Origin: Rheinheimera faecalis
Lineage (GTDB): Bacteria; Pseudomonadota; Gammaproteobacteria; Enterobacterales; Alteromonadaceae
Direction: 5' to 3'
Assembly (NCBI RefSeq): GCF_021290965.1
Contig: NZ_JAJOYT010000004.1
Coordinates: 62,001-126,000, forward strand
DNA length: 64,000 nucleotides
Positions 10,174 to 18,777 of the stretch are shown in pieces. The notes under the pieces were generated by a model. That model searched no databases. It was given only the letters and a program-made list of their open reading frames with translations, and was not told where the DNA came from. How positions within the stretch are numbered: position 1 is the first letter of the stretch; each line of letters starts with the position of its first letter. A program made the position numbers and the translations under genes.

Positions 10174-11598
10174 ATGGCACATAGGTATCAGGAATTAGCA
10201 CAGGAATTTATACACAATATAGAAAAAGGCCTATACCAGCCCGGAGATAAGCTGCCAGGAATAAGGACACTGAGTACAGATCGTGGGTTAAGTATGATCA
10301 CTGCCGTTTCTGCCTATCGCCGACTGGAAGAGCAGGGTTATGTCGAGGCTCGTCAAAGATCTGGCTATTTTGTAAAACTTCGGCCTGTGATCCGGAAACT
10401 GAAGCTTGTTAAATCAGCAGAGCTTCCAGCCCCTTGTCTGGTCACAGGGCAAGAAATGATACTGGCGATGTCCAAAGCTGTCAGTGATCCAGATTGTATC
10501 AAGCTTGGCTCTGCTGTACCTGGTCCGTCTTTTTTCCCCATACAAATTGTTCACAAAGCTTTAGTCAAGGCTACCCAGCATATGCAGCGCCTCGCTGGCT
10601 ATGAGCAACCAGCAGGGGCGCCGGAATTACGTATTCAGATTGCACGACGAATGGCTATGCAAGGCTATCTGGCGGATGCCGATAATATCATTGTGACCAA
10701 TGGAGGGCAGGAAGCTTTATCTTTAGCGTTGCGTGCTGTCACGCAACCCGGCGACCTGGTTGCTGTTGAAAGCCCTACATTTTATGGACTGCTTCAAATC
10801 ATAAAATCATTGGGATTAAAAGTTATAGAAATTCCAACTCATCCTGAAAACGGAATTTCGCTCGACGCTTTACAACTCGCCGCCGAGCATTGGGACATTA
10901 AAGCCTGTATTGTTATCCCAAACTTTAATAATCCTCAGGGTTTCACAATGTCTGATGAGCGAAAGCTTGCACTGATCAGACTTTTATCTGAGCGCAAAAT
11001 CAGCATCATTGAAGATGACACTTATGGTGATCTCGGTTACAACCAGTCCAGACCCGCCTCGTTAGTCAGTCTGGCACCACATGCTGATATCTTGTACTGC
11101 AACACATTTTCTAAATCTATGTCTCCCGATTTAAGGATTGGCTGGGTCACCTCAAGGTTTCACAAAAACGCGCTGGAGCTACTTAAGTTCTCCAGCAATG
11201 TTGCAACATCATCAGTCACCCAATTAGCTGTTGCTTCGGTTTTGGAATCAGGTAAATACGAGCGTCATCTGAGAAAAGTTCGTTTGGAATATCAGGTGGC
11301 AGTAGACAGAATGGTGATAAAACTGTGCCAGCTTCTTCCGGATGAGTGCCACATTACTGTCCCCAAAGGTGGTTTTCTGTTATGGCTACAGCTACCAGAG
11401 CATATAGACAGTAATTTATTAGCCAATGCGGCTTTAAAAAAAGGCATCAGCATTGCACCTGGTCAGCTTTTTTCTCCAACGCAAAAGTATCGTAATTACG
11501 TCCGGTTATCTTGTGCCAGAACATGGGATGCCCGCATGGACTATGCCATCAAAACCTTAGCTGATTTAATCCGGTTTGCTGATTCCTCTGTGGCCTGA
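10174..11598 (+). CDS. MocR/PdxR-type GntR regulator with aminotransferase domain
   Basis: PLP-dependent transcription regulator of 474 aa. The N-terminal GntR winged helix (about 5-70) reads GDKLPGIRTLSTDRGLSMITAVSAYRRLEEQGYVEARQRSGYFV. The rest is a fold-type I aminotransferase domain with ITNGGQEALSLAL-like, ESPTFYGLLQ, NFNNPQGF, EDDTYGDL and the PLP-lysine motif NTFSKSMSPDLRIGW (Lys near 314). The start is supported by a strong GGGGGAGGTG site. MocR proteins usually control nearby amino-acid, vitamin B6 or transport genes; the LysE-type exporter and the oxidoreductases downstream are plausible targets, but this is inference from position only. It is the first gene after repeat copy A. Confidence 0.9.
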   Translation: MAHRYQELAQEFIHNIEKGLYQPGDKLPGIRTLSTDRGLSMITAVSAYRRLEEQGYVEARQRSGYFVKLRPVIRKLKLVKSAELPAPCLVTGQEMILAMSKAVSDPDCIKLGSAVPGPSFFPIQIVHKALVKATQHMQRLAGYEQPAGAPELRIQIARRMAMQGYLADADNIIVTNGGQEALSLALRAVTQPGDLVAVESPTFYGLLQIIKSLGLKVIEIPTHPENGISLDALQLAAEHWDIKACIVIPNFNNPQGFTMSDERKLALIRLLSERKISIIEDDTYGDLGYNQSRPASLVSLAPHADILYCNTFSKSMSPDLRIGWVTSRFHKNALELLKFSSNVATSSVTQLAVASVLESGKYERHLRKVRLEYQVAVDRMVIKLCQLLPDECHITVPKGGFLLWLQLPEHIDSNLLANAALKKGISIAPGQLFSPTQKYRNYVRLSCARTWDARMDYAIKTLADLIRFADSSVA

Positions 11599-11927
11599 TG
11601 GAGTTGTGCTTATAAAACTTAATGGCTCTGTAGCTACTTGGCCTCTGTTATCCAAAGCACTATAGGCCTGACGATTTCTATCCATAGGGTTGAAATCGCC
11701 TTCTTAACTGGTCACAGCTTTGGCTGTGTTTCACCTGTTCAGATGAACAGAATGGCGGCATAGCAGACTATATGTCTGCTCATGCCGTCCTTTTTAACTA
11801 GCTTCGGATTAGCTGTTGATCTGAATGCCAGTTCGGAAGCTGTACCGCAATGATCAACATCTTCTGTATCTGTCATCAGCAGCCTCTTTATGCTGATATA
11901 GCCACCCTTTGATCCAGAACCGAAATT
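11599..11927. other. Intergenic region with three tandem hairpins
   Basis: No gene seen in this 329-bp gap. Three inverted repeats follow one another: CACAGC/GCTGTG at 11713-11728, CTGTTC/GAACAG at 11735-11750, and a 15-bp stem with T run at 11754-11795. The remaining 130 bp before the next ATG presumably carries its promoter. Confidence 0.6.
11754..11795 (+). terminator. Rho-independent terminator
   Basis: Arms GGCGGCATAGCAGAC and GTCTGCTCATGCCGTC with a TATAT loop and one bulge, followed by TTTTT. It would end the MocR transcript. Confidence 0.8.
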
Positions 11928-12869
11928 ATGGATACAACGCCTGTTTATGTTATTGGATGCGGAGCTATTGGTTTTCCACTTGCGGCGTCCTTAAGTCAGA
12001 TTGGAAAAAATGTAATAGCGGTCAGAAGCTCTGTCAGTCGTATAGGTTTGCACTTTGAGCTGATAAAAATTGAGCAAAATGGCGTGGAGACAGAAATTGC
12101 TGTAGCCGTGACCAGTCTGGATTTACTGCAGAGGCAGAAAGGTATTTTTGTTATCACCGCAAAAACCTTCGTAAACACACAGATTGCAATTCAACTTTCC
12201 CAACTGAACATATCAGGCCCTATAGTATTGATGCAAAACGGGCTGGATGTTGAAGCTCCATTTATCGACGCTGGCTTTGAACAAGTTTTCCGCACTGTCT
12301 TGTATTTCACCAGCGAGAAAAAAGCTGAGCTCACTTATTCTGTGAAGCCAGTAAAACCTTCAGTAGTAGGGGTAGTGAAAGGAAGTTCAGAGCTGTTGCC
12401 CGAACTGGTGAATCAACTGCAAAATCCTTTACTGGTATTTCAGGCAACAGAGCAAATTAAAACTATTGTGTGGCAAAAGACCATAGCAAATATTGTATTT
12501 AACTCAATTTGCCCACTTCTGAATCAGGACAATGGAGTTTTTTTCCGTAACCCCGAAGTAATGGCATTAGGTGATGAGCTCATTGCTGAATGCATTCAGG
12601 TTGCACAAGCTGATGGAGTTGAACTGGAGCATCAAATGGTACGAGAGCAAATTCTGGCGATCAGTCAAGCCTCCAGTGGTTTGCTAATTTCCACCTTGCA
12701 GGACTTAAACGCAAAACGTCAAACAGAGATCAATGACATCAACCTGGCCGTTGCCAGAAAAGCAGACCTTTATGGCCTTACGGGGGCGGTAACCCGCACC
12801 AGAGTGTTGGGCGAACTTATACTGCTAAAACAGCGTTTAACATCACAGCTCTATGGCGATAAAAAGTAA
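11928..12869 (+). CDS. Ketopantoate reductase-like (ApbA/PanE family) NAD(P)-dependent oxidoreductase
   Basis: 313-aa protein with an N-terminal Rossmann domain (VIGCGAIGFPLAASL, residues about 8-22, with the GxGxxG turn) and a helical ApbA C-terminal domain. Family members reduce 2-dehydropantoate to pantoate in coenzyme A synthesis. The lysine expected to act in catalysis may be in WQKTIANIVFNSICPLLNQDNG (Lys near 184), and an ApbA-like DLNAKRQTEINDIN lies near the end. The N-terminal nucleotide loop is less typical than in housekeeping PanE and the gene stands beside regulatory and exporter genes, so it may act on another 2-oxo acid. No strong ribosome site was seen before ATG 11928. Confidence 0.78.
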   Translation: MDTTPVYVIGCGAIGFPLAASLSQIGKNVIAVRSSVSRIGLHFELIKIEQNGVETEIAVAVTSLDLLQRQKGIFVITAKTFVNTQIAIQLSQLNISGPIVLMQNGLDVEAPFIDAGFEQVFRTVLYFTSEKKAELTYSVKPVKPSVVGVVKGSSELLPELVNQLQNPLLVFQATEQIKTIVWQKTIANIVFNSICPLLNQDNGVFFRNPEVMALGDELIAECIQVAQADGVELEHQMVREQILAISQASSGLLISTLQDLNAKRQTEINDINLAVARKADLYGLTGAVTRTRVLGELILLKQRLTSQLYGDKK

Positions 12870-13021
12870 GGCGTTTTTTCAGTGTTCTGAAACCCTGGGC
12901 GAGTGGCGTACAGCATTGACTGGGCCAGCGTTGCTGTACATAAAAAATACTCAAAAACTGTCTCTGCACTTATCGGAGTTTTTAACCGAAGCTTAGCGCT
13001 CTTACTTAGCGGAGAGCACTA

Positions 13022-13483
13022 ATGCAATTATCTAAACTAATAACAGCCATAGCGCTGCTAAGCCTGAACAGCTGCGCAGCCACGACAATAAAGCCTCACT
13101 CAGGACAATACAGCTTTTATCGCCTTCAGATGCAACACGAAACATGGCCGGAATTAGCGGACCAACTGCAAGGCAGCAACCAGCTGCAGTTGCGGATAAA
13201 TGCAGTCCGCCAGCATTTCAGTAACAAAGAGCAAGTGTGGTTGTTGGGTCAGCCTGTGCAGCTTCAGGCGGGGCACTACCAGCTACAAACTGACAGTGGA
13301 CTTTTGTCAGTTAGGCTGCTGTTGCAAGAGAAGAATTGGCTGGTAACGTTAAACAAAGCCGAGCCATTCTCCCGACAAGAGCTGTTACAGCTTCTATCTG
13401 AGTTGAAATTGAGTTCAACCTACAAACTGCCAACAGAGCGTTATAAGTCTTATCTGTCAGTGAGGGATATTTTTATTATGTGA
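13022..13483 (+). CDS. Putative small lipoprotein, function unknown
   Basis: 153 aa, not assigned to a family. It begins MQLSKLITAIALLSLNSCAAT, a short lipoprotein signal with lipobox LNSC, so it would be lipidated at Cys18 and anchored in an envelope membrane. The body is rich in Gln and Leu with mixed strands and helices and has no further Cys. Start ATG follows GCGGAGAG. It stands alone between the ketopantoate-reductase-like gene and the convergent LysE gene. A weak inverted repeat (GTACAGCA/TGCTGTAC, about 12908-12940) lies in the gap before it. Confidence 0.6.
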   Translation: MQLSKLITAIALLSLNSCAATTIKPHSGQYSFYRLQMQHETWPELADQLQGSNQLQLRINAVRQHFSNKEQVWLLGQPVQLQAGHYQLQTDSGLLSVRLLLQEKNWLVTLNKAEPFSRQELLQLLSELKLSSTYKLPTERYKSYLSVRDIFIM

Positions 13484-13558
13484 ATCAGCGATATTACTTA
13501 TATTGGTGATTATGCTAATTAAAGGTAATCTTTCATATCTTCTCAACTATCAGATAAA

Positions 13559-14167
13559 CTAACCGAATAACTCATAAACCACAGGCCAGGTGGATACGGC
13601 AAGCAACAAGCCCATGAGCCTGTTAAACAGACGATAAGCCCGGTCATTTTTCAAAACTTTGGACATCAAATGCCCGCCTAACAACCAACTGGTAGTACAA
13701 GGTAAACCGACCAGAAAAAAAGCCGCAGTGATCAGAAAAATCTGCAGCCCAATATTGCCCCCTACAGTAGTAAAAGTGGCAACAGCACCAGTAATCATGA
13801 CCCAGGCTTTGGCGTTTACCCATTGAAAAGCTGCAGCCTGCCAAAAACCAAAAGGTTTTACCTTCCCCTCTGATGTACTCACAGGATCAGTGGTGGCAAT
13901 TTTCCAGGCTAACCAAAGCAAGTAGAGTAACCCAACCACTTTCACCAATTGATGCAACATTGGGTAAAGTGTAAACACAGATCCCAGGCCCATACCTATC
14001 AATACCACCATAAGACAAAAGCCCAGGTTTATGCCAAACAAATGAGGCAGACTGGCCCGAACTCCAAAATTCAGTCCCGAGCTTAAAATCATCATATTAT
14101 TTGGCCCGGGAGTAATGCAGGCAACCCAGCTAAATGTTAATAAAGCCAGTAAATAATTCCATTCCAT
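13559..14167 (-). CDS. LysE/RhtB-family amino-acid exporter
   Basis: 202-aa inner-membrane protein with about six hydrophobic helices. It shows the family motif near the N-terminus (TFSWVACITPGPNNMMILSSG) and the conserved WVNAKAWVMI region. Family members export amino acids or related metabolites using the proton gradient. The frame extends upstream to 14293, but the 42 extra residues are not typical; ATG 14167 fits the family start and has GGAGG upstream. The gene is divergent from the SDR operon, with about 185 bp between starts, and could be a target of the MocR regulator nearby (inference). Confidence 0.88.
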   Translation of the reverse strand: MEWNYLLALLTFSWVACITPGPNNMMILSSGLNFGVRASLPHLFGINLGFCLMVVLIGMGLGSVFTLYPMLHQLVKVVGLLYLLWLAWKIATTDPVSTSEGKVKPFGFWQAAAFQWVNAKAWVMITGAVATFTTVGGNIGLQIFLITAAFFLVGLPCTTSWLLGGHLMSKVLKNDRAYRLFNRLMGLLLAVSTWPVVYELFG

Positions 14168-14352
14168 CGTAAAGATCACAGCGGCCTCCAGTGTTAAAAG
14201 CTTAGGCATCCATTGCATCAGAGATTGAAGCGCCAATCCCGATACAGAAAGCATAAATTTCTGCAGTACAGTCTCTGTGCCTATGTTATTCACTTCTTCT
14301 GTTACTGTATTTAATTCACTTAATGGGTAGGCTTGTAATGAAGGGAGGCTGT

Positions 14353-15084
14353 ATGAAAAAAACTGTTATTGTCACAGGGGGCAGCAGAGGTATTGGCGCT
14401 GCGACCTGCAGGCTACTGGTGCAACAAGGCTACCAGCTTTGTTTTAGTTACCGCCAGCGCCATGTTGAGGCGCAAAGCTTATTAAAACAGCTGTCTGCCA
14501 CAGCTGCTAACGTCATTGCAGTTCAGGCCGATTTGACGCAGGAGTCAGACGTGCTCAAGCTGTTCGACCAGGCGGAAAGCCAGTTAGGCCCAATCACACA
14601 TCTGGTCAACAATGCAGGAATGTTATTGCCTCAAAGCGGTATTAATGACATCAGTGCTGAGCGCTTTATGCAGATGATCAGCAACAACCTGCTAAGTTGT
14701 TTCTTAGCTTGTCGCGAAGCAAGTCGTCGCATGCAAGATGGAGGAGCCATAGTGAATGTATCTTCTGTGGCTGCAAAAACAGGCTCTCCGTTCGAGTATT
14801 TAGATTATGCGGCTTCTAAAGCAGGCATTGATACTTTGACAAAAGGCTTGGCTATCGAACTGTCTTCACGGGCTATAAGGGTAAATGCTGTGCGCCCCGG
14901 TTTTATTCATACCGATATGCATAAAGATGGGGGGGAGCCGGATAGGGTGCAGCGTTTAAGCCCGCAGATCCCACTACGCCGCGGAGGTCAGCCTGATGAA
15001 GTAGCACAAAGCATAGCCTGGCTACTGTCGGAACAAGCAGGTTATATCACAGGCTCTTTGCTGGATGTAGCGGGTGGTCGCTAA
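14353..15084 (+). CDS. Short-chain dehydrogenase/reductase (FabG-like)
   Basis: 243-aa classical SDR, an NAD(P)-dependent oxidoreductase. Visible motifs are the cofactor loop TGGSRGIG (residues 8-15), NNAG (about 86-89), the catalytic Ser in NVSSVAAKTGS and the YAASK pair (Tyr about 152, Lys about 156), followed by VNAVRPGFIHTDM and the C-terminal YITGSLLDVAGG. ATG 14353 is preferred over 14323 and 14338 because AAGGGAGG ends 4 nt before it. It heads a co-directional set with the DinB (29-nt gap) and thioesterase genes. The substrate is not evident. Confidence 0.92.
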   Translation: MKKTVIVTGGSRGIGAATCRLLVQQGYQLCFSYRQRHVEAQSLLKQLSATAANVIAVQADLTQESDVLKLFDQAESQLGPITHLVNNAGMLLPQSGINDISAERFMQMISNNLLSCFLACREASRRMQDGGAIVNVSSVAAKTGSPFEYLDYAASKAGIDTLTKGLAIELSSRAIRVNAVRPGFIHTDMHKDGGEPDRVQRLSPQIPLRRGGQPDEVAQSIAWLLSEQAGYITGSLLDVAGGR

Positions 15085-15113
15085 TCAGACTGGCAGAAAT
15101 GGGGTACAGAACT

Positions 15114-15638
15114 ATGTTGTCTTTTTTCAAATGCAAAGCGCATTACAATCAATGGATGAATCAGACGCTTTACAACGCCTGCAATGATATTCCGGATGAG
15201 CTGAGACGTAAAAACCTTGGGGCATTTTTCGGGTCTGTACATCACACTTTAAATCATTTGCTACTGGTGGATTTATTATGGCTTTCCCGAATTAATCCAC
15301 AGATAGAGTGCCCAGCAACACATTTAGCACAACAACTTTACACCGATTATGCTGAGCTGAGAGAAGCACGTTTTACGCTTGACCATCAATTGATCAAACT
15401 GAGCAATGAACTGACAACAGCGCAGCTTAAAAAACCTGTTCAATACACCAGCCTGCAATCTGCGCAACCAAAACTTTACCCTTTGGATCTGATCCTGCTG
15501 CACTTATTTAATCACCAGACACATCATCGCGGCCAAATCACTACCTTATTATCGCAATTGGGCGTCAATTCTGGCTGTACCGACCTTATTTTTATGCCTG
15601 ATGCAGAGAAATTATTGAGTGCTGAGGAGTTTGCATGA
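15114..15638 (+). CDS. DinB-family protein
   Basis: 174-aa four-helix-bundle protein of the DinB/YfiT superfamily. These proteins bind a metal through three histidines and often act as thiol-dependent transferases; many are uncharacterised. Candidate ligands are in VHHTLNHLLLVD (about residues 42-53) and FNHQTHHRGQ (near residue 140), spaced as in the family. ATG 15114 (MLSFFKCKAHYNQW) fits the family start better than 15099. It overlaps the next gene by 4 nt (ATGA), so the two are translationally coupled. Possible roles are thiol-linked detoxification or repair, but none can be read from sequence. Confidence 0.82.
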   Translation: MLSFFKCKAHYNQWMNQTLYNACNDIPDELRRKNLGAFFGSVHHTLNHLLLVDLLWLSRINPQIECPATHLAQQLYTDYAELREARFTLDHQLIKLSNELTTAQLKKPVQYTSLQSAQPKLYPLDLILLHLFNHQTHHRGQITTLLSQLGVNSGCTDLIFMPDAEKLLSAEEFA

Positions 15639-16114
15639 CTGACGCCACGTTGCCTGTTTTAAGTTACTTACAAAAGCTGCTAGCTGGTGAACTGACAGCT
15701 CAAGATCACATTACTCAACTCTACCCAACGGCTATATCGCAGACCTTGAAATTCAATATTCTGCAAGTTGCTGCCGGAGAGGCAAGCTTGATGTTACATA
15801 CAGATCCAAAGCTTCACGGTAACCAGCAAGGTACAGTACATGGCGGCTTGTTAGCTGAATTAGCAGATGCGGCTATTGGCACTGCACATTCAACTTTGAT
15901 GCAGCCAAATGAAACTTTTACCAGTATAGATCTGCGTATCCAGTTCTTTCGCCCTGTGTGGCAGGACAAGCTCACTGCAGTGGCAAAACCTGTCCAGTCA
16001 GGTAAAACCGTTACCCATTATGAATGCATGATTTATAAAGATGATGGCAAAGTTGCAGCAAAAGCCAGCGGCATAGTGATGACATTACGTGGAGCGCAGG
16101 CCAAAGGGCGTTAG
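15635..16114 (+). CDS. PaaI-family hotdog thioesterase
   Basis: 159-aa hotdog-fold acyl-CoA thioesterase. The characteristic stretch VHGGLLAELADAAIGTA (about residues 68-84) contains the His-Gly-Gly and the Asp of the active-site helix. TSIDLRIQFFRPV and ASGIVMTLRG complete the PaaI pattern. Enzymes of this type release CoA from small acyl or aryl thioesters. The start overlaps the DinB stop (ATGA), placing it last in the SDR-DinB-thioesterase operon. It may clear CoA esters linked to the SDR reaction (inference). Confidence 0.88.
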   Translation: MTDATLPVLSYLQKLLAGELTAQDHITQLYPTAISQTLKFNILQVAAGEASLMLHTDPKLHGNQQGTVHGGLLAELADAAIGTAHSTLMQPNETFTSIDLRIQFFRPVWQDKLTAVAKPVQSGKTVTHYECMIYKDDGKVAAKASGIVMTLRGAQAKGR

Positions 16115-16175
16115 GTCGCCGAATTAGCTACGCTGAGTAAAGACTCTGTTCACATTCACTCCTTGCTTAACTGCC

Positions 16176-16303
16176 AGTCACAAACTTAATTAAACCCAAA
16201 GTTCAGCATTAAGGTCGTAGGTTGATAAAAGTCACAATCTTAATTAAATTTAACTCTTTATAACTTATTGATTTTTATAGTGTGGTAGTCACAAACTTAA
16301 TTA
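16176..16303 (+). repeat. Three spaced copies of AGTCACAA(A/T)CTTAATTA
   Basis: 17-bp motif at 16176, 16230 and 16287, spaced 54 and 57 bp, same orientation. A fourth copy starts repeat copy A at 9755. The even spacing suggests protein-binding sites at a transposon end or successive insertions of related elements. Confidence 0.75.
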
Positions 16304-16449
16304 CACGCTGACAGTCAGATCCAACACCGCGCAGCGGTTTGGCTGTGACCCCAGTTTGCCAACTACGGTCGGATTTATCTGAGTGCAGATGGTAGATGGC
16401 TAGTGATTGATTTACTTTGAAACCCGCCCTTTGAGGCGGGTTTTTTGTT
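16286..16449 (+). repeat. Dispersed ~164-bp structured repeat, copy B
   Basis: Same element as at 9754-9917, same orientation, same order of parts: AGTCACAAACTTAATTA, an imperfect hairpin (about 16315-16350) and a terminal terminator stem. It follows the thioesterase operon and precedes the NACHT gene. Confidence 0.85.
16420..16446 (+). terminator. Rho-independent terminator inside repeat copy B
   Basis: Stem AAACCCGCC / GGCGGGTTT, 6-nt loop, then a T run. The changes relative to copy A keep the stem paired. Confidence 0.78.
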
Positions 16450-16728
16450 GGCAAAAACTGAAGGTTAAAAATGTTAAGCAATGATGCGGTTCGCTTTGTA
16501 TAACGAATGGTTAAGCTATGTTTCGCCTAAAAGATTTTAAATATTATTAGTGACTTATTTTCCTGTCTCGGCTACATTTTGTCTTAAGTCACGATAAGGA
16601 ACTCTAGCATATTATATTAATAATTAGGTGCTAACTGATTCAAAAAATGCAGACTGATGATTACGAGTACAATTTTTTCTAGCATCAGAGTTGAATATGG
16701 TTATAAGAAATTAATAAAGAGGATTCTT

Positions 16729-18570
16729 ATGAAAGAATTAGATGCAAGCTTAATTGCCATAGAGCTAGTTAAGGAATTTGTAAAACCAGTGTTCGATGGT
16801 GTTGGCAAGATAAGCTCTGAGGCACTTGATAAATTAAAGGTTACTTTGAATACGTGCTTTTCAAAGTACATAACCAGAAGTTACGACCGATACTCAAAAA
16901 TAAAAACTATTCTGTACCGTGATGCACCAGTTAACATAAAAGATTTCTATGTCAGAACAGATCTTAATATGAGATTTGGAGAAATACTTCCGGAATCAAT
17001 GTTTTTAGGAAAATTAAGAATTAATAAAAGAGTTGTAGTCTCTGGTACTGCTGGGTCAGGAAAATCTACATTCTGCAAAAGTGTATTCTTAGATTTGATT
17101 GAAAAACCAGTTGGCATTTTTCCGATATTTGTAGAGTTAAGGCATCTAAACTCTGACTCTGAAATTAGCTTGTTTGACTTCATCCTTAAAACCCTATCTG
17201 AGATAGAACCAAATTTTAATAAATCGCAGCTTGATTACTCCCTATGTTTAGGCAAGACCCTGTTGATTTTCGATGGATTTGATGAGCTAAATAATGAGCT
17301 TAGAGATAAATATGAAAAGGAGATTGTTAGTCTTGCATCAAAATATCAAAACATATTGATTCTCTTATCTAGCCGTCCAGATGATAGATTTCAATCGTGG
17401 GAGGAATTTTACATATATAACGTAATTCCTTTAGACAAACTAAAATCAAAATCTTTAATAAATAAGTTGGATTATGATAAACAAGTTAAGCAAAAATTCT
17501 TAGATGAGCTTGATAGTGTTCTTTTTGAAAAACATGAAAGCTTTGCAAGTAATCCTTTGCTGCTAACAATGATGCTCCTAACTTATGAGCAAATCGCAGA
17601 AATTCCCAATAAAATACATTTGTTTTATGAACAGGCATTTTTGACTTTATTTAATAAACATGACTCCTTGAAAAGCTTATATAAGCGAAAATCACTTTCT
17701 GAGTTACCTCTGGATGAATTCAAAAAAATGCTATCTGCATTCTCAGTAGTTAGCTACGTAGACAGAAAATATTATTTCTCAGAAGATGAAGTCACAAAAT
17801 ATTTGAAAAACGCTAGTAGAATTTCAGGGATTGATATTGATGTGAATTTATTTTTGTGTGATTTGTTAGACACTGTGTGCATTATGCAGAGGGATGGTAA
17901 CGGTTACACATTTACGCACAGATCATTTCAAGAATATTTTACGTCAATATTTCTTGTGAATTATGCTCCTGATAATAAATTTGAACTCATAGATAGAATA
18001 GCTTTCATCAATGATCGTGACAACGTGATACCAATGTTTTTTGACATAAACCAAGATTTAATTGAACAAAAATGGATTATGCCAAGAATGGAATTGATGC
18101 TATCCGAGCTATCTGCTGTTCCTGATACTGTGCAAGGAAAACTGAGATTATTATCAATAATGTATAGTGGTTTGACCGTTTATGATGATGAAGATGAACC
18201 CCAAATTGCTTTTAGACTATATAGTAGGGAAGGCGATTATGCTCGATTTATCCATGTGCTTTACAAAATTTATGGGGAAGAAATGCACAGTTACTATGAA
18301 AATGTTCAAAGTAAAGGAAACACGCCAGCAGAAAGAAATGCAATGAAAAAGCTGATAGAAATAATACGTGCTATCCCTGGGGAAGAACCTGAGCTTCTTA
18401 GCCTAGTTGATGTATCAAGAATAGATAGTCAGGTTGCTAAAGTAATATATAAGTCAAAATGTTACGAGCATTTAAATGCTAACCTGAGTTTCTTGGCATT
18501 AAAACTAAACGAATTGCGTGATAAATATCAAAGCAAGCAAGCTGAGCTATCTGAGTTGCTTTTTGGATAA
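16729..18570 (+). CDS. NACHT-domain STAND NTPase, candidate anti-phage protein
   Basis: 613-aa soluble protein. An N-terminal helical region (about 1-100) is followed by a NACHT NTPase: Walker A GTAGSGKST (about 106-114), Walker B with acidic pair LLIFDGFDEL (about 178-187), the sensor stretch LLSSRPDDR (about 214) and the winged-helix signature FTHRSFQEYFTSIFLV (about 400). The remaining 200 residues are helical without recognisable repeats; bacterial NACHT proteins with a short C-terminal sensor are known phage-defence factors. ATG 16729 is chosen over 16657 because AAAGAGGA lies just before it. The gene is clearly more AT-rich and lysine/asparagine-rich than its neighbours, suggesting transfer. 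No recognisable toxic effector domain (nuclease, TIR, protease) was seen at the N-terminus. Confidence 0.85.
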   Translation: MKELDASLIAIELVKEFVKPVFDGVGKISSEALDKLKVTLNTCFSKYITRSYDRYSKIKTILYRDAPVNIKDFYVRTDLNMRFGEILPESMFLGKLRINKRVVVSGTAGSGKSTFCKSVFLDLIEKPVGIFPIFVELRHLNSDSEISLFDFILKTLSEIEPNFNKSQLDYSLCLGKTLLIFDGFDELNNELRDKYEKEIVSLASKYQNILILLSSRPDDRFQSWEEFYIYNVIPLDKLKSKSLINKLDYDKQVKQKFLDELDSVLFEKHESFASNPLLLTMMLLTYEQIAEIPNKIHLFYEQAFLTLFNKHDSLKSLYKRKSLSELPLDEFKKMLSAFSVVSYVDRKYYFSEDEVTKYLKNASRISGIDIDVNLFLCDLLDTVCIMQRDGNGYTFTHRSFQEYFTSIFLVNYAPDNKFELIDRIAFINDRDNVIPMFFDINQDLIEQKWIMPRMELMLSELSAVPDTVQGKLRLLSIMYSGLTVYDDEDEPQIAFRLYSREGDYARFIHVLYKIYGEEMHSYYENVQSKGNTPAERNAMKKLIEIIRAIPGEEPELLSLVDVSRIDSQVAKVIYKSKCYEHLNANLSFLALKLNELRDKYQSKQAELSELLFG

Positions 18571-18672
18571 AAGGTTATCGCACTTTACAAATGATTTTCT
18601 TACAAAAAAGTAACAGTTATGCTTGTTTCAAAATTCTGATTAAGGTTGCTATTCAGTAGCTATAATGCTGAT

Positions 18673-18774
18673 ATGGACGAGGAAAGTTACTATGATACTG
18701 TATTAAAAGATCATATGCTAAAAGCCTTTAATAGTCTGTCTGACGCGGAATTCATTAGATATACCAATATATAA
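18673..18774 (+). CDS. Possible 33-aa small protein
   Basis: A short frame starting MDEESYYDTVLKDHMLKAF, acidic at the N-terminus, ends 4 nt before the convergent ATPase gene. There is no good ribosome site (the preceding bases are TATAATGCTGAT). It may be chance or a relic of a longer gene following the NACHT gene. Confidence 0.25.
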   Translation: MDEESYYDTVLKDHMLKAFNSLSDAEFIRYTNI

Positions 18775-18777
18775 TGT

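Larger units (their letters stand above)
16115..16728. other. 614-bp intergenic region: repeats and NACHT promoter
   Basis: No gene supported here. It contains AGTCACAA(A/T)CTTAATTA three times (16176-16192, 16230-16246, 16287-16303), repeat copy B (16286-16449), then about 280 bp of very AT-rich DNA before the NACHT gene. A 68-aa minus-strand frame here lies wholly within the repeat and is not believed. Confidence 0.7.

Noticed and set aside
16176..16303. CRISPR-like array
   Set aside because: Only three 17-bp repeats, the third being the head of a longer repeat, with AT-rich non-unique spacing and no cas genes.
16275..16481. 68-aa minus-strand frame
   Set aside because: It lies inside repeat copy B; the structured non-coding repeat explains the open frame better.
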